Shown: positions 24,673 through 34,212 of the stretch, piece after piece
Layout: the number at the start of each line of letters is the position of its first letter
How positions within the stretch are numbered: position 1 is the first letter of the stretch
DNA from: CAZGAQ01 sp964523405
Lineage (GTDB): Bacteria; Planctomycetota; Phycisphaerae; UBA1845; Fen-1342
Direction: 5' to 3'
Assembly: GCA_964523405.1 (NCBI GenBank)
Contig: CAZGAQ010000035.1
Location: 1 to 59,161 of the forward strand
Length of the DNA: 59,161 bases
The notes under the pieces: generated by a model
What the model saw: the letters and a program-made list of their open reading frames with translations, nothing else
Databases searched by the model: none
What the model was told of the DNA's origin: nothing
Program-made: the position numbers and the translations under genes

Positions 24673-25943
24673 TCGCACCCATCCGGGTCCGCACAGGTTC
24701 CACAGCGGGTATGGAGGTCGACGACCATCATCGCCCGCAGTCCGGCCTTGCGGACCATCTTCTCGGTGAGCGGCGCTTTCGCGGCGACGCTGCTCACCTC
24801 GCCAGGTGCAGAATTATACCCCAGCGTCTCGGCCAGCCGCACGGGAGAATTCTCGTACCCCCAGGGGAAGACGGAGGGCTCGAGTTTAGCGGTCGTAAAG
24901 GTCTGGTTGCCGGTCAAATCCCACGCGGTTCCCGTAGTATCCATGAGATCGTTGGGGGCGGCGGTGTGATACAGTCCGAGAAGGTGCCCGAGTTCGTGGC
25001 TGGCCGTGTTGCCGATCATTTGGCTCATTTCTTCGACCGAGAGCTCCATGACGGCATACGAGGCGAAGGCGTTCACGTAGATCAGCGCGACCTGCGCCGG
25101 GTCGGAGTTGTACTGGTCGACGCTGTCCGCCAGACCCAGTAGGCGGTCATCGTTGGCCCCGAAATACAGCGTTTCGTGGGGCTCGCTGGGAGCCGGGCCC
25201 TCGTCGGACGTCATGACGATGACGTTGTACGGGGCGTAGTCCTCGCGGACGGTGGCGGTGATGTAGTCGCGCACCTGCTGCGTAGCGCCCGCGTAAGCGG
25301 TGCCGAGCACGGCGCTGTCAAACGCCGGGAAGCTGATGCCGGCCCGTCCGTGCACAGCCACGTTGGATCCGCCGCCGAAGTTCAGCCAGACATATTGCGG
25401 TCGGGGAGCCGGGACCGCGACCCCGGGAAGGCGCACGGCAGCAAAGCGGAAATCTCCGCCTGAGCTGCTGTTTACCGGCGTGACACCCAGGTACAGCGTG
25501 CTGGTGCTGCTCCGCAGAATGTGGGCGAGCGGGGTCTGCGCGGCGACCAATTGCCGCCGAAGCAGCAACTGCTCGCCGTCAAAGAGCGCCACGATGAACC
25601 AGCGGTTGTACGCGGGTCCGTCTGCCTGGACAGTCCAGGAATCGCCCGGGGTGCCGGCGCCGAGCTCAAACAGCTTGTACTGGCCGGTCGTCGCGACCGT
25701 TCCGGTAATGAGCGTGGTGCTCGAGGCCGCCACCGGGGCGTCCGTCGGCGTGGCGGCTGACTGATCTGCGCCTGTTGTATCGGGGTCGGTGGACGTGGAA
25801 TCGGTACTGCTCGCGGGCGTTTCGCCGGGCACGCCGTTGAGGAGGGAATCAATGAGGCTGTTGCCATCGCCGGTGAGCGGGCTGCAACCCGTCAGGCCGG
25901 CCCAGACCGCGACCACGCTGAGAATTCGTACGTACTGCCGCAT
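24669..25943 (-). CDS. Metzincin-type metalloprotease lipoprotein (first of two)
   Basis: The protein has 424 residues from ATG at 25943, preceded by GGGAGAG. The signal RILSVVAVWAGLTGC fits a lipoprotein with Cys near residue 20. A Ser/Thr/Asp-rich linker (about 35-75) and a PPC-like region (about 80-170) precede the zinc site HELGHLLGLYHT, with DLMDTTG after it. It shares the layout of the next gene (YFGANDDRLLGLADSVDQYN here, YFGGRDLQAFAISEQIDTLN there), so the pair arose by tandem duplication. ATGA overlap implies one transcript. Confidence 0.85.
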   Translation of the reverse strand: MRQYVRILSVVAVWAGLTGCSPLTGDGNSLIDSLLNGVPGETPASSTDSTSTDPDTTGADQSAATPTDAPVAASSTTLITGTVATTGQYKLFELGAGTPGDSWTVQADGPAYNRWFIVALFDGEQLLLRRQLVAAQTPLAHILRSSTSTLYLGVTPVNSSSGGDFRFAAVRLPGVAVPAPRPQYVWLNFGGGSNVAVHGRAGISFPAFDSAVLGTAYAGATQQVRDYITATVREDYAPYNVIVMTSDEGPAPSEPHETLYFGANDDRLLGLADSVDQYNSDPAQVALIYVNAFASYAVMELSVEEMSQMIGNTASHELGHLLGLYHTAAPNDLMDTTGTAWDLTGNQTFTTAKLEPSVFPWGYENSPVRLAETLGYNSAPGEVSSVAAKAPLTEKMVRKAGLRAMMVVDLHTRCGTCADPDGCE

Positions 25944-26395
25944 AGCGCTCTCCCGCTCCGGGTGAAGCCCATGCGGCGAGGCCACTGCTGTCCCGCTCCA
26001 GGTTGGTCCCGGGTCGCGTTGCCGACCGGGGACCGCCGCCGGTCGCGGGGTCTCGAATGAAGGCTACGTGAGGTATCGGCTCGCCAGGGGCGGGGCGTGA
26101 GACGCGCAAGACTGGGCGCCTCGGGCAGTCGATGTCCGAGAATTGGGTTGTCCGGGCGGGAACGTCGGGCACGGCGGAGGGGCGCCGGGGCGGAGCGTTT
26201 TCGGTCGTGGCGGGCGAGTTCCGCTAACTGCGCGCTCCGCTTGGCTGGCGCGCCGCGCTGCGCGGGACGGGAACGTGGCGGATCGGGCGGTCGCGCCGCA
26301 CGCGACGGTGTTGTTGATTACGCCACCTCGACGAACCGATGTACAGCAGGGGAGCCGGCGCGGGGTAGCCGGTGGGCACAACGAGAGGATGTGCG
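25944..26395. other. Divergent intergenic region
   Basis: These 452 bases separate the minus-strand protease pair from the plus-strand PilZ gene, so promoters for both should lie here. I see no clear -35/-10 pair and no coding region. Confidence 0.5.
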
Positions 26396-26791
26396 ATGGA
26401 TGCCGAAAAGATCGTGAAGATTACGCCCGCCGCCGTACAGGAGCTGCTGGACGCGCACCGCATCAAGATGGTCGCGAAGAACGCGCCCGGTCACCGGCGC
26501 GAGGATCGCTGGCCGTTCCCGGGCACCGTTGAAGTGTGGCTCCCCGAGCAGTGCTATGGTGACCGGCACATGCTGGCCACGCTGCACAATCTGAGCCTCC
26601 ACGGCCTGGCGATGCGGTCGCGCCGCCCCGTGGCCGCGGACACGAAGATCGCCCTGGCGATTCACCAGCCCGAACTGAGCTGCTACGGGCACGCGGTCAT
26701 CCGCCACTGTACGCAGACGCCGGCCGGCTACCTCGTCGGTATGGAGTTCATCTTCGAGGAAGAGGAAGGCGAGGCGGCGCAGGACGAATAA
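26396..26791 (+). CDS. PilZ-domain protein
   Basis: The protein has 131 residues from ATG at 26396, with GAGAGGA 7 bases upstream. Residues about 35-125 fit a PilZ beta-barrel: RREDRWPFPG, then LHNLSLHGLAMRSRRPV (like the D/NxSxxG motif) and VGMEFIF near the end. PilZ domains bind cyclic di-GMP through RxxxR and D/NxSxxG. Here HRRED.R is close to RxxxR, and N-L-S-L-H-G retains NxSxxG. It may transmit c-di-GMP signals. The Glu-rich tail (EEEEGEAAQDE) is unusual. Confidence 0.75.
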   Translation: MDAEKIVKITPAAVQELLDAHRIKMVAKNAPGHRREDRWPFPGTVEVWLPEQCYGDRHMLATLHNLSLHGLAMRSRRPVAADTKIALAIHQPELSCYGHAVIRHCTQTPAGYLVGMEFIFEEEEGEAAQDE

Positions 26792-26924
26792 CCCCCGAAT
26801 CCCTGGAAAGTGCCGGCGTCGGCCGGGTACCCGCAGGGGTGCCCGGCCGACACCATTGGCGCGCGGAGCTGGCGACGGGTGCGGGCCGCTATGCCGCTCC
26901 GGCCGTCCTGACTACAATCCCGCC

Positions 26925-28166
26925 ATGAAATCACGCTTCGTCACCCATACGCTGCCCAGCGGGCTGCGGATCGTTTGTGAGACCATGCCCGGGGTCCGCT
27001 CGGCGGCCGCGGGTTTTCTCGTGCAGACGGGGGCGCGGCACGAGTTTGCGCCGGAGCACGGGGTGAGCCACTTCCTGGAGCACATGTGCTTCAAGGGCAC
27101 GCCGCAGCGCACGTCACTGCAGATCAATGTGCGCTTCGACGAACTGGGCAGCATTTACAACGCGTTCACCGGCAAGGAGCACACGGTCTATTACGGCTGG
27201 GTGCCGGGACGGCGCCTCGACGAGCAGCTCGAGCTCTTGTCCGACATGCTGCGGCCCAGCCTCCCGCCGGCGGAGTTCGACACGGAGCGGCAGGTCATTC
27301 TCGAAGAAATCGCGATGAATGACGACAGCTTTGACCGCATCGTGTGGAACTTCGTCCACGACGTGCTGTTCGGTACGCACGCGCTCGGGCACGAGATTCT
27401 CGGGGAGAAGGCGACCATTGCGGGGCTGGCGCACGAGACGCTGGTGCAGTATCACCGGCGACGCTACGCGGCGGACAACATCTGGCTGCTGGCGGCAGGC
27501 GCGCTGGAGGCAGAGGCCGTCTTTGGGGCGGCGGCACGGTACTGCGGCACGTGGCGGCGCGGACTCGACGACCATGTGCCGCGCGAGGCGGTGCCGCCCT
27601 TGCCCAGCGGCGTGCGCAAGCTGCAGCTCGACCGCTTCAAGCAGCAGTCGCTCATCCTGATCTACCCGTCCGTGCCGGCGGGGCATCCGCAGGACGAGTC
27701 GATCGAGGCGTTCACGGCGCTATTCGGTGGGAGCAATTCGCGCTGCTACTGGAACATCGTGCAGAAGGGGATTTGCACGCAGGCGGGGGCGGCGTGGATT
27801 TCGTATCAGGATTGCGGGTACATGGTGCTGTTCGCGGACGGCGAGCCCGAGCGCGCGGAGGAGATGCTGGCGGCGCTGCGCGAGCAGGCGGCGCAGCTCA
27901 TGCGGGAAGGGGTGCGTGAGCAGGAAGTGCAGCGGGTGAAGAACCAGCGCCGCACGCACCTGTCGCTGGAGGCGGAGAATCCGCGGACGCGACTGATGCA
28001 GATGGTCGACGACCTGGAGACGTACGGCTACGTGCGGACGGCGGGGGCGTCGCTGGCGGCGGCGGAGGCGGTGACGACGCAGAGCGTGGAGGCGTACCTG
28101 CGGCAGTATCCGATTGACGGGCCGGGGCTGCTGATCTCGTGCGGTCCGCGGGATTGGCCGGCTTAG
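26925..28166 (+). CDS. M16-family zinc protease
   Basis: The protein has 413 residues from ATG at 26925. The inverted zinc motif is HFLEHM (HxxEH), with the third ligand in ERQVILEEI about 75 residues later. Typical M16 features are GSRHE-like QTGARHEF, GKEHTVYYG and the C-terminal half with FGGSNSRCYWNIVQKGI (the GGGMSSRLF-like stretch of the family, here GGSNSR) and RVKNQRRTHLSLE. The length matches single-chain bacterial processing proteases such as YmxG. It ends two bases from the convergent corA stop. Confidence 0.92.
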   Translation: MKSRFVTHTLPSGLRIVCETMPGVRSAAAGFLVQTGARHEFAPEHGVSHFLEHMCFKGTPQRTSLQINVRFDELGSIYNAFTGKEHTVYYGWVPGRRLDEQLELLSDMLRPSLPPAEFDTERQVILEEIAMNDDSFDRIVWNFVHDVLFGTHALGHEILGEKATIAGLAHETLVQYHRRRYAADNIWLLAAGALEAEAVFGAAARYCGTWRRGLDDHVPREAVPPLPSGVRKLQLDRFKQQSLILIYPSVPAGHPQDESIEAFTALFGGSNSRCYWNIVQKGICTQAGAAWISYQDCGYMVLFADGEPERAEEMLAALREQAAQLMREGVREQEVQRVKNQRRTHLSLEAENPRTRLMQMVDDLETYGYVRTAGASLAAAEAVTTQSVEAYLRQYPIDGPGLLISCGPRDWPA

Positions 28167-28168
28167 GG

Positions 28169-29326
28169 CTACTCCTTGGGGGGCAGGCTTTCGGGCGGCG
28201 GCCTCAGCCGGCGCGCGCCGAGCCAGCCGCGCTTCCAGAAGAATCCCAGCATGACCAGCGCGACGGCGGCCATGACCAGCCATAGCAGGGGGTAGCCGTA
28301 GTACCACGTCAGCTCGGGCATGTTGAGGGGGGACATATCCGTGCGGAAGTTCATGCCGTACACGCCGGCCAAGAACGTCAGCGGGATGAAGATCGTCGAA
28401 ATGATCGTCAGCACCTTCATGATCTCGTTGGTGCGCTGGCTGATGCTGGACAGGTAGACTTCCGTGATGCCGGATGAGATGTCGCGGTAGCTTTCGACGA
28501 GGTCGATGATCTGCACGGCATGGTCGTGCACGTCGCGCAGGTAGAGCCGCGTTTCATCCGAGATGAGCGGCGTGGTGTCGCGCAGCAGGGTGTTGAGGGC
28601 GTCGCGCAACGGCCAGATTACGCGGCGCACCCCCAACAGGTCGCGTTTGATCGTGTGGATGCGCGACATCAGGTCGGGCAAGGGCGGCGTGGCGGGGTCA
28701 CTCTCCGCTTCTTCCAGCGCGTCCAGCCGCTCGCCGCAGTCCTCCAGCAGCGGGAAGTAGTGATCGACGATGGAGTCCAGCAGCGCGTAAACCAGATAGT
28801 CCGGACGCGGGGCCCGCGTACGCCCCAAACCGGCGCGAATGCGGACGCGCACCGGATCCAGGCAATCGCCGCGCGGGCCTTCCTGGAATGTCAGCACGAA
28901 CTTCTCGCCGAAGAAGAAGCTGATCTGCTCGGTCTGCCACTGCCGGTTCGGGCTGGCCATGCGGGCCACGACGAAGTAGTGCTGTCCGTACGGCTCGGCC
29001 TTCGCGCGCTGGTGTACGTGCGTGACGTCCTCCAGCGCGAGCTTGTGCAGGCCGAAGAGCTGCCCGAGTTCCTCGACGACGGCCGCGTCGCCGACGCCGT
29101 CCACGTTGACCCAGGTGACCGGCCACTTCTCCATCAACTTCGGGATTTCGCGCAGATCCGTGACGGGGTGCTCGACGTAGCCCTCGGGCCCGTAGGCCAT
29201 GACGACGATCGTGCTCTCCGGCGCCGTCAGATCCGGGACCAGCGTTCCCGGCGGGGCGCCGGGTTCGGGGCGCGCCGCGAACTCGTCCTGCAGACGCCTG
29301 CGCTTGCGTTTCCCACGGCCGGACAT
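28169..29326 (-). CDS. corA: CorA-type Mg2+/Co2+ channel
   Basis: CorA is a pentameric inner-membrane divalent cation channel. The protein has 385 residues: a basic N-terminus (GRGKRKRRRL), a cytoplasmic alpha/beta and helical domain (WVNVDGVGDAAVVEELGQLF, LALEDVTHVHQRAKAEPYGQ), then two membrane helices (VLTIISTIFIPLTFLAGVYG; YYGYPLLWLVMAAVALVMLG). The selectivity motif GMN is present in YGMNF, at the end of the first helix. The start has a strong GGGAGGAG. Which metal it moves cannot be told from sequence. Confidence 0.93.
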   Translation of the reverse strand: MSGRGKRKRRRLQDEFAARPEPGAPPGTLVPDLTAPESTIVVMAYGPEGYVEHPVTDLREIPKLMEKWPVTWVNVDGVGDAAVVEELGQLFGLHKLALEDVTHVHQRAKAEPYGQHYFVVARMASPNRQWQTEQISFFFGEKFVLTFQEGPRGDCLDPVRVRIRAGLGRTRAPRPDYLVYALLDSIVDHYFPLLEDCGERLDALEEAESDPATPPLPDLMSRIHTIKRDLLGVRRVIWPLRDALNTLLRDTTPLISDETRLYLRDVHDHAVQIIDLVESYRDISSGITEVYLSSISQRTNEIMKVLTIISTIFIPLTFLAGVYGMNFRTDMSPLNMPELTWYYGYPLLWLVMAAVALVMLGFFWKRGWLGARRLRPPPESLPPKE

Positions 29327-29359
29327 CCCGCGCTCCTCCCGGACCGCTGGCCGGGCCCG

Positions 29360-30190
29360 CTAGATGAAGTCGATCGTTCCCACGTCCGGAACCAAGCCGG
29401 CGGCCGCGCCCTCGCTGAGCAAACGCTGGACAGCGGCGCGGCCGCGCTCGCCGTAGTCGAGCGTCCACTGGTTCACGTACATGCCGACGAAGCGGTCGGC
29501 CAGCTGGGTATCCAGGCCGCGGCCGAACTGCAAGGCGTACTTGACGGCCTCGTCGCGATGGGCGAGGCCATAGGCAATGCTCTGCCGGATGATCGTGGCG
29601 ATCTCGCGGCAGGCGGCGGGGCCGAGATCGCGGCGAATGGCGTTGCCGCCCAGCGGCAGCGGCAGACCCGTGCGCTGGAGCCACCACACGCCCAGATCCA
29701 CGACCGGATGCAACCCGAGTTTCTGATACGTGAGTTGGCCTTCGTGGATGAGCAGGCCGGCGTCCACACGCCCCTGCGCGACCTCGTCCGGAATCCGGTC
29801 AAACATCGTGACCTGCGGCGTGAACGCGATCTTGCCCGCCGCGAGTTGCAGGGCGAGGAAAGCGGTGGTCATGCGGCCGGGGATGGCGATCGTGCGGCCG
29901 GCGAGGTCGGCGATCTGCCAGGGCTGGCGTGCGACCACGAGCGGGCCGTAGTTGTCGCCCATGCTGGCGCCGCAGGCGGTGAGGGCGTAGCGCTGCGCGA
30001 CGTGGGGATAGGCGTGAATCGAAATGGCCGTGACTTCGTACTCACCGCGCAGGGCCCGTTCGTTGAGCGATTGGATGTCTTCGAGGATGTGCTCGAAGCG
30101 GTAGGGGCCGGCAGCGACGGCGCCGGTCGCCAGACCGTAGAACATGAAGGCGTCGTCGGGGTCGGGGCTGTGGGCGAGCCGAATCTGCAT
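29360..30190 (-). CDS. mqnD: 1,4-dihydroxy-6-naphthoate synthase (MqnD), futalosine menaquinone pathway
   Basis: MqnD converts cyclic dehypoxanthinylfutalosine to 1,4-dihydroxy-6-naphthoate. The protein has 276 residues with the family start RLAHSPDPDDAFMFYGLATG (SPDPDDAFMF), then GDNYGPLVVARQPW and the substrate-loop IPGRMTTAFLAL (PGxxTTA), DRIPDEVAQGRVDAGLLIHE (DAGLLIHE) and GLPLPLGGNAIRRD. It has a periplasmic-binding-protein fold but no signal peptide. GAGGAG precedes the ATG. It points to menaquinone made by the futalosine route. Confidence 0.88.
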   Translation of the reverse strand: MQIRLAHSPDPDDAFMFYGLATGAVAAGPYRFEHILEDIQSLNERALRGEYEVTAISIHAYPHVAQRYALTACGASMGDNYGPLVVARQPWQIADLAGRTIAIPGRMTTAFLALQLAAGKIAFTPQVTMFDRIPDEVAQGRVDAGLLIHEGQLTYQKLGLHPVVDLGVWWLQRTGLPLPLGGNAIRRDLGPAACREIATIIRQSIAYGLAHRDEAVKYALQFGRGLDTQLADRFVGMYVNQWTLDYGERGRAAVQRLLSEGAAAGLVPDVGTIDFI

Positions 30191-30242
30191 GCGCGTCTCC
30201 TCACGGCAGGGCGCAGTATACCGTGGCGCGGGGCGGGCGGGA

Positions 30243-32045
30243 CTACTCCGGCAGGACGCGCAGGCCGACCAGCGTCAGATCGTCCGACTGCTCGGCCAGA
30301 CCGACGAAGCGGCGCACGTCCCACACGATGTTGTTGAGCAGTTGCTGCGGTGCCAGGGCCCCGTACGTTCGCAGCGACTCGTGCAGACGCTCCCGGCCGT
30401 ACTCCTCGTCCTCGAAGTTGCGGGCCTCGACGGCGCCGTCGGTGTACAAGAGCAGGAAGTCGCCGGGTTCCAGCGGCAGGGTGTACTCGTGGTAGACCTC
30501 GCTGGACTCGATGCCGAGCACGAGGTCCGCCTCCTCCGTGCTGAGGACCTGCCCGCGGCGCAGGATCAATAGGGGTTCGTGACCGGCGTTGCTGTAGGTG
30601 ACGCGCCGCGCGGCGGGGTCGATGGCGAGCAGGTGCAGCGTGACGAACTCGGCCGGCGTCGTCTCGCGACAGACCTGGCGGTTGAGCCGGGTGAGCAGTT
30701 CGCCCGGCCGGTTGCACCAGTCGGCGTGGGCGCGCAGCGCACCGCGCACCGAGGACATGAGCAGCGAAGCTGGGACGCCCTTGCCGACCACGTCGGCTAC
30801 GACCGCAGCCAGCCGCCCGTCTGCCAGACTCAGGATGTCGCAGAAATCGCCGCCGACGTCGTAGCTTGGATTGAAGACCAACGCCGACTGAATGTGCGGG
30901 TGCGGTGGCGGGGGCACGCGGACCAGGCGCGCTTGCAGGTCGCCGGCGAGCTGCAATTGGCGCTGCATGTCCGCGGTGCGCAGGCGTTCTTCAGCAAGCT
31001 GCGCATGCACGATGGCGGTGGCTGCCTGATATGCGACGGCGCGCAGCAGGTCGCGTTGGACTTTGCGGAAGCGGCGCTTATTGCGGGTGTAAACGCGGAT
31101 GACGCCGACCGGGCTGCCGCGGTAGATCATGCCCGCGGTCAGCATGCTGACGATCCCCTGCGCGCGGGCCTTATCGGGGTACTGGACGCGCTCGTCAGTG
31201 GTCATGTCCTCGACGTAGACGATCTGGCCGCGCAGCGCCTGGTCATCCACACTGCCATCGGCCCGCACGACGGCGCCCTTGCCGACGTAGTCGGGCGAGA
31301 GGTTGTAGACCGCCTTGATCGTCAGCTCGTGCGTGGCGGGGTCGTACAGGCGCATACTGCAGAACGGGCACTGCATGACGCGGGCGGTTTCGCTGACGAT
31401 GCGGTCGAGGACCCGCTGCAGGTCCTGCTGGCCGGTGAGGAGGGCGGCGATATCGCCGACCAGCGCCACCTCGTCGCTGGCGGCCAGCAGGCGCGACTCG
31501 CGCCGGCACCATTCGGAGAGCAGGCGCGCGCCCCAGCGGACGGTGATGACGGCCTGCCCGGTGCCATCGCGCTGCAAGGGCGGGAGCGCCTCCCAGGCCT
31601 GGATCAGCCGTTCGATATCGGCCGTGGCCGACGTGTGGATGCGGTGCCACTGGTCGCCGGAAGGGGAGTGCTCGCGGAACTCGCCCAGGGCCAGGTACCC
31701 GGCCTCGTGGTCGTCGACGTAGACCGGCGCGACGATGTACCACACGCCGTGGCTCGTGACGTACGCCACCTGCCCGGGCGGATCGTGCGCTGGCACCGGT
31801 ACCATGCGCATGTCGCTCGGTAACACGCCCAGGACGCGCCCCGTGAGCTCTGCAAACTCACCGCTTGCCGCCGACGCGACCATCAGCGTGCCGCGTGTGT
31901 CGTACACGCAGACGCGCCGCCCCGCGGTCCGCGAGAGCCCGCTGACGAAGTCCTCCAGCCACGCAATGTCGACCAGTTCCCGGAGCATGACGTTCTGGCT
32001 CGCACGGTTTCCGGCCACGGCCCCGCCGGCCCGCAAGCGCAGCAT
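30243..32045 (-). CDS. PP2C/SpoIIE-family phosphatase with GAF and PocR-like sensor
   Basis: The protein has about 600 residues. Residues about 20-150 resemble a PocR-type sensory region (LEDFVSGLSRTAGRRVCVYD). A GAF domain follows at about 195-350 (VGDIAALLTGQQDLQRVLDR to YQAATAIVHAQLAEERL). A coiled-coil linker leads to a PP2C-like SpoIIE phosphatase at about 375-600: SYDVGGDFCDILSL, VVADVVGKGVPASLLMSSVR, NAGHEPLLILR, LLLYTDGAVEARN and SDDLTLVGLR. The metal-binding Asp residues (GGDF, D in VVADV, TDG, SDD) are present. Such proteins dephosphorylate anti-sigma antagonists. The start at 32045 has no clear RBS; an ATG at 31988 is an alternative. Confidence 0.88.
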   Translation of the reverse strand: MLRLRAGGAVAGNRASQNVMLRELVDIAWLEDFVSGLSRTAGRRVCVYDTRGTLMVASAASGEFAELTGRVLGVLPSDMRMVPVPAHDPPGQVAYVTSHGVWYIVAPVYVDDHEAGYLALGEFREHSPSGDQWHRIHTSATADIERLIQAWEALPPLQRDGTGQAVITVRWGARLLSEWCRRESRLLAASDEVALVGDIAALLTGQQDLQRVLDRIVSETARVMQCPFCSMRLYDPATHELTIKAVYNLSPDYVGKGAVVRADGSVDDQALRGQIVYVEDMTTDERVQYPDKARAQGIVSMLTAGMIYRGSPVGVIRVYTRNKRRFRKVQRDLLRAVAYQAATAIVHAQLAEERLRTADMQRQLQLAGDLQARLVRVPPPPHPHIQSALVFNPSYDVGGDFCDILSLADGRLAAVVADVVGKGVPASLLMSSVRGALRAHADWCNRPGELLTRLNRQVCRETTPAEFVTLHLLAIDPAARRVTYSNAGHEPLLILRRGQVLSTEEADLVLGIESSEVYHEYTLPLEPGDFLLLYTDGAVEARNFEDEEYGRERLHESLRTYGALAPQQLLNNIVWDVRRFVGLAEQSDDLTLVGLRVLPE

Positions 32046-32118
32046 TATCGCGGAATCCGCGCAGCTCGCAAACGGGTGGAGGACGGCAGAGGTGCTGGTG
32101 GCGTGGCCGGAGCGGGAC

Positions 32119-33195
32119 TCAGTGCGGCGACGTCAGGTCCCGCGCGATGATCACGCCCAGTTCGCGGGTGAGCTGCGCGGCACCAGCGGGTGTGAAATGG
32201 TGGCCGTCGCTGGTTTCGTAGCCGGTCTGCGGGAAATCGAGCCAGGTGCCGCCGGCGGCCCGGAAGCGCGCGGCGAAAGCGGCGTCGTCGAAGCCGATGC
32301 ATGCCTCGACGGCGAGCATTTCGTCCGAGGTTGGCGGCCGGAACGCGTACACGCGAATGCCCGCGGCGGACCAGCGGGCCACGCGGGCGAGCAAGGTCTG
32401 GACGAGGTCCGCGGAGACGCGCAGGTCGGCGAAGTTGCAGCGACACCAGGCCAGCTCGCGCCGCACGGCGCGCGCGCGCTTTTCCGGGGCGGAGAGCGCG
32501 CTGATCTCGTCCGCAGGCTCGTTGCCCGGTTCTTCGGCCGCACTCGCCGCAGTCAGGCCGCCCGGTCGAAGCAAGTCGTCGATTCGCACCGGTGGCGGCA
32601 CGCGAAACCCCACGAGCCGACTCAGGCGCTGCGTGGCACAGAGCCGCTCGAACCAGTCTTCGGTATTCATCGCGGGCGTCACGGAGTGTGGCGTGATGCC
32701 CAGGATAATGATGCGGGGCGCGGGCGTGAGCGCGTGGGCAGTGCGGTCCACCCCCAACAGGCGTTCCATTCCGTCGAGGTAGGAGGTCGTGAACCGCGCC
32801 AGGGGGAAGCCGAACGGACAGACGCGCGCTCGTCCGCCAAGCGCGGTGGCCAGCACGTCGGCCTGCAACGCCGCACCAATGCGGGAGTCGCCGGCCCACA
32901 GGCAGTCGGCGGCGGCGCGGGCTTCGAGCAGAGCCAGCCGTTCCGGCGGGACGGCCGGTTGGCGTGGGTTGTGGGGGCGCAGCAAGAACGCCAGGGCTGC
33001 CGCCGCCAGGAAGGTGTGCAAGAGTCGCTCACGGCGCAGGAACCGGACCGCGCGGCGCCAGGCCGGCCAGGGTCCGGTCGCACGAGCGGGGGGCCGCGGG
33101 TTGAACTGCACGTCGGCCAGCTCGGCCCGTGCAGGCGGCGAAGGTCGCGGTGTGGCGCGCGCGACAGGGTGGGTTGCGAGAGGGGGCCGTGGCAC
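32119..33195 (-). CDS. Membrane-anchored SGNH-like protein
   Basis: The frame has 358 codons from GTG at 33195, with no clear RBS. The N-terminus is Pro/Arg-rich with one membrane span at about 58-74 (LLHTFLAAAALAFLL). Then come LWAGDSRIGAALQADVLATA (GDS block), IIILGITPHSVTP, and near the end SDGHHFTPAGAAQLTRELGV (the DxxH of SGNH hydrolases). Ser of GDS and the DxxH pair are the likely catalytic residues; the block III Asn is not clear. It could be an acetyl/acyl esterase acting on surface polysaccharide, by analogy with AlgX/AlgJ-like proteins. Confidence 0.65.
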   Translation of the reverse strand: MPRPPLATHPVARATPRPSPPARAELADVQFNPRPPARATGPWPAWRRAVRFLRRERLLHTFLAAAALAFLLRPHNPRQPAVPPERLALLEARAAADCLWAGDSRIGAALQADVLATALGGRARVCPFGFPLARFTTSYLDGMERLLGVDRTAHALTPAPRIIILGITPHSVTPAMNTEDWFERLCATQRLSRLVGFRVPPPVRIDDLLRPGGLTAASAAEEPGNEPADEISALSAPEKRARAVRRELAWCRCNFADLRVSADLVQTLLARVARWSAAGIRVYAFRPPTSDEMLAVEACIGFDDAAFAARFRAAGGTWLDFPQTGYETSDGHHFTPAGAAQLTRELGVIIARDLTSPH

Positions 33196-33367
33196 GACAG
33201 GGTCCTTCGCGCTATAGCGCGGCGCACTTTCGCGGGGCGCAGCAGTTGCGCTTCCGCCCGCGCGTTGCTCTAACTATCGGCGTGCCCCCCACCTGCATTT
33301 GAGCCGCGCGTCATCGCGTCGGCCTTTTGACGCCGATCGCATCCGGGGGGCCGCCGATGGAAGTAGC

Positions 33368-34201
33368 ATGTCATTGGGCTGGTTTGCGCGAATCCGGGAT
33401 TTCGTGAAGTGGGCGGTGCGCACGCGCAGCCTGCACGCCGCGCGGCTTCTGCTCACGGAGCGGACGGGCGTGGCCGAGGTGCACCTGCCGGGCTTTGCCG
33501 GTACCTTCCGGTTGCGCACTGGCACCAGTGATGCGATGCTGTTGCGCGAATCGGTGCAGCGCGACTTGCCGCGTGAGTACGATGTGCGGCCGGCAGTGGC
33601 GCCGCAGGTCATTCTGGACATCGGTGCCAACATCGGGGCGGTCACAGCGGCGTTCGTGCGGCGCTGGCCGCAGGCGCGGGTCTACGCCTTCGAGCCGCTG
33701 CCGGAAAACTTTGCGCTTTTGCGCCACAACGTGGCCCAGTTTCCGCAGGTGACGGCGCTGCCGTATGGGCTCGGGGCCGAGACGGCGCAGCGGTGTTATG
33801 TGCGCTCCGACGATCCGCGCAATTACGGCGGCGGCGGTTTCTTGCCGAAGGGGGGGACCCAGGCTCCGGACGCCTCCGGTTTGGAACTGCCCATCGTGGC
33901 GGTGGCGGAGGCCTTCCGGGAACTCGGTTTGGCGCGAGTCGACCTGATCAAGATCGACACGGAAGGCTCGGAATTCGACATTCTGACTAATCTGCCCCCG
34001 GCTGTGCTGGATACGGTCCAGGTCATTGTGGGCGAACTCCATAACAAGCCGCGTGACCGCGAGTTGCTGGAGTTTCTCGAAACCCGATTCGAGATTGAGC
34101 GCCCTGTCCGGCGCGGGAGCGTGAAGCATTTCAAGGCGTTGCGGCGGCCGAACCGGGCGTCCGGCGGCGCGCGGGCGAGCGCCGCCGCAGCCGCGCGGTA
34201 G
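33368..34201 (+). CDS. FkbM-family methyltransferase
   Basis: The protein has 277 residues from ATG at 33368. SAM-binding motif I is ILDIGANIGAVTAAFVRRW, the acidic residue after it lies in VYAFEPLPENFALLRHNV, and the FkbM signature is VDLIKIDTEGSEFDILTNL. FkbM enzymes O-methylate sugars and other hydroxyls, often in surface polysaccharide loci. The last 21 codons are Ala/Arg-rich low complexity (PNRASGGARASAAAAAR). The same 64 bases (34130-34193) recur beside the IS element at 38925-38988. Confidence 0.88.
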   Translation: MSLGWFARIRDFVKWAVRTRSLHAARLLLTERTGVAEVHLPGFAGTFRLRTGTSDAMLLRESVQRDLPREYDVRPAVAPQVILDIGANIGAVTAAFVRRWPQARVYAFEPLPENFALLRHNVAQFPQVTALPYGLGAETAQRCYVRSDDPRNYGGGGFLPKGGTQAPDASGLELPIVAVAEAFRELGLARVDLIKIDTEGSEFDILTNLPPAVLDTVQVIVGELHNKPRDRELLEFLETRFEIERPVRRGSVKHFKALRRPNRASGGARASAAAAAR

Positions 34202-34212
34202 CGCCGGCCGCT

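Noticed and set aside
23428..32045. Long plus-strand frames over the protease, corA, mqnD and phosphatase genes
   Set aside because: They are shadows of real minus-strand genes, rich in Arg/Ala/Gly/Val, and carry no motifs.
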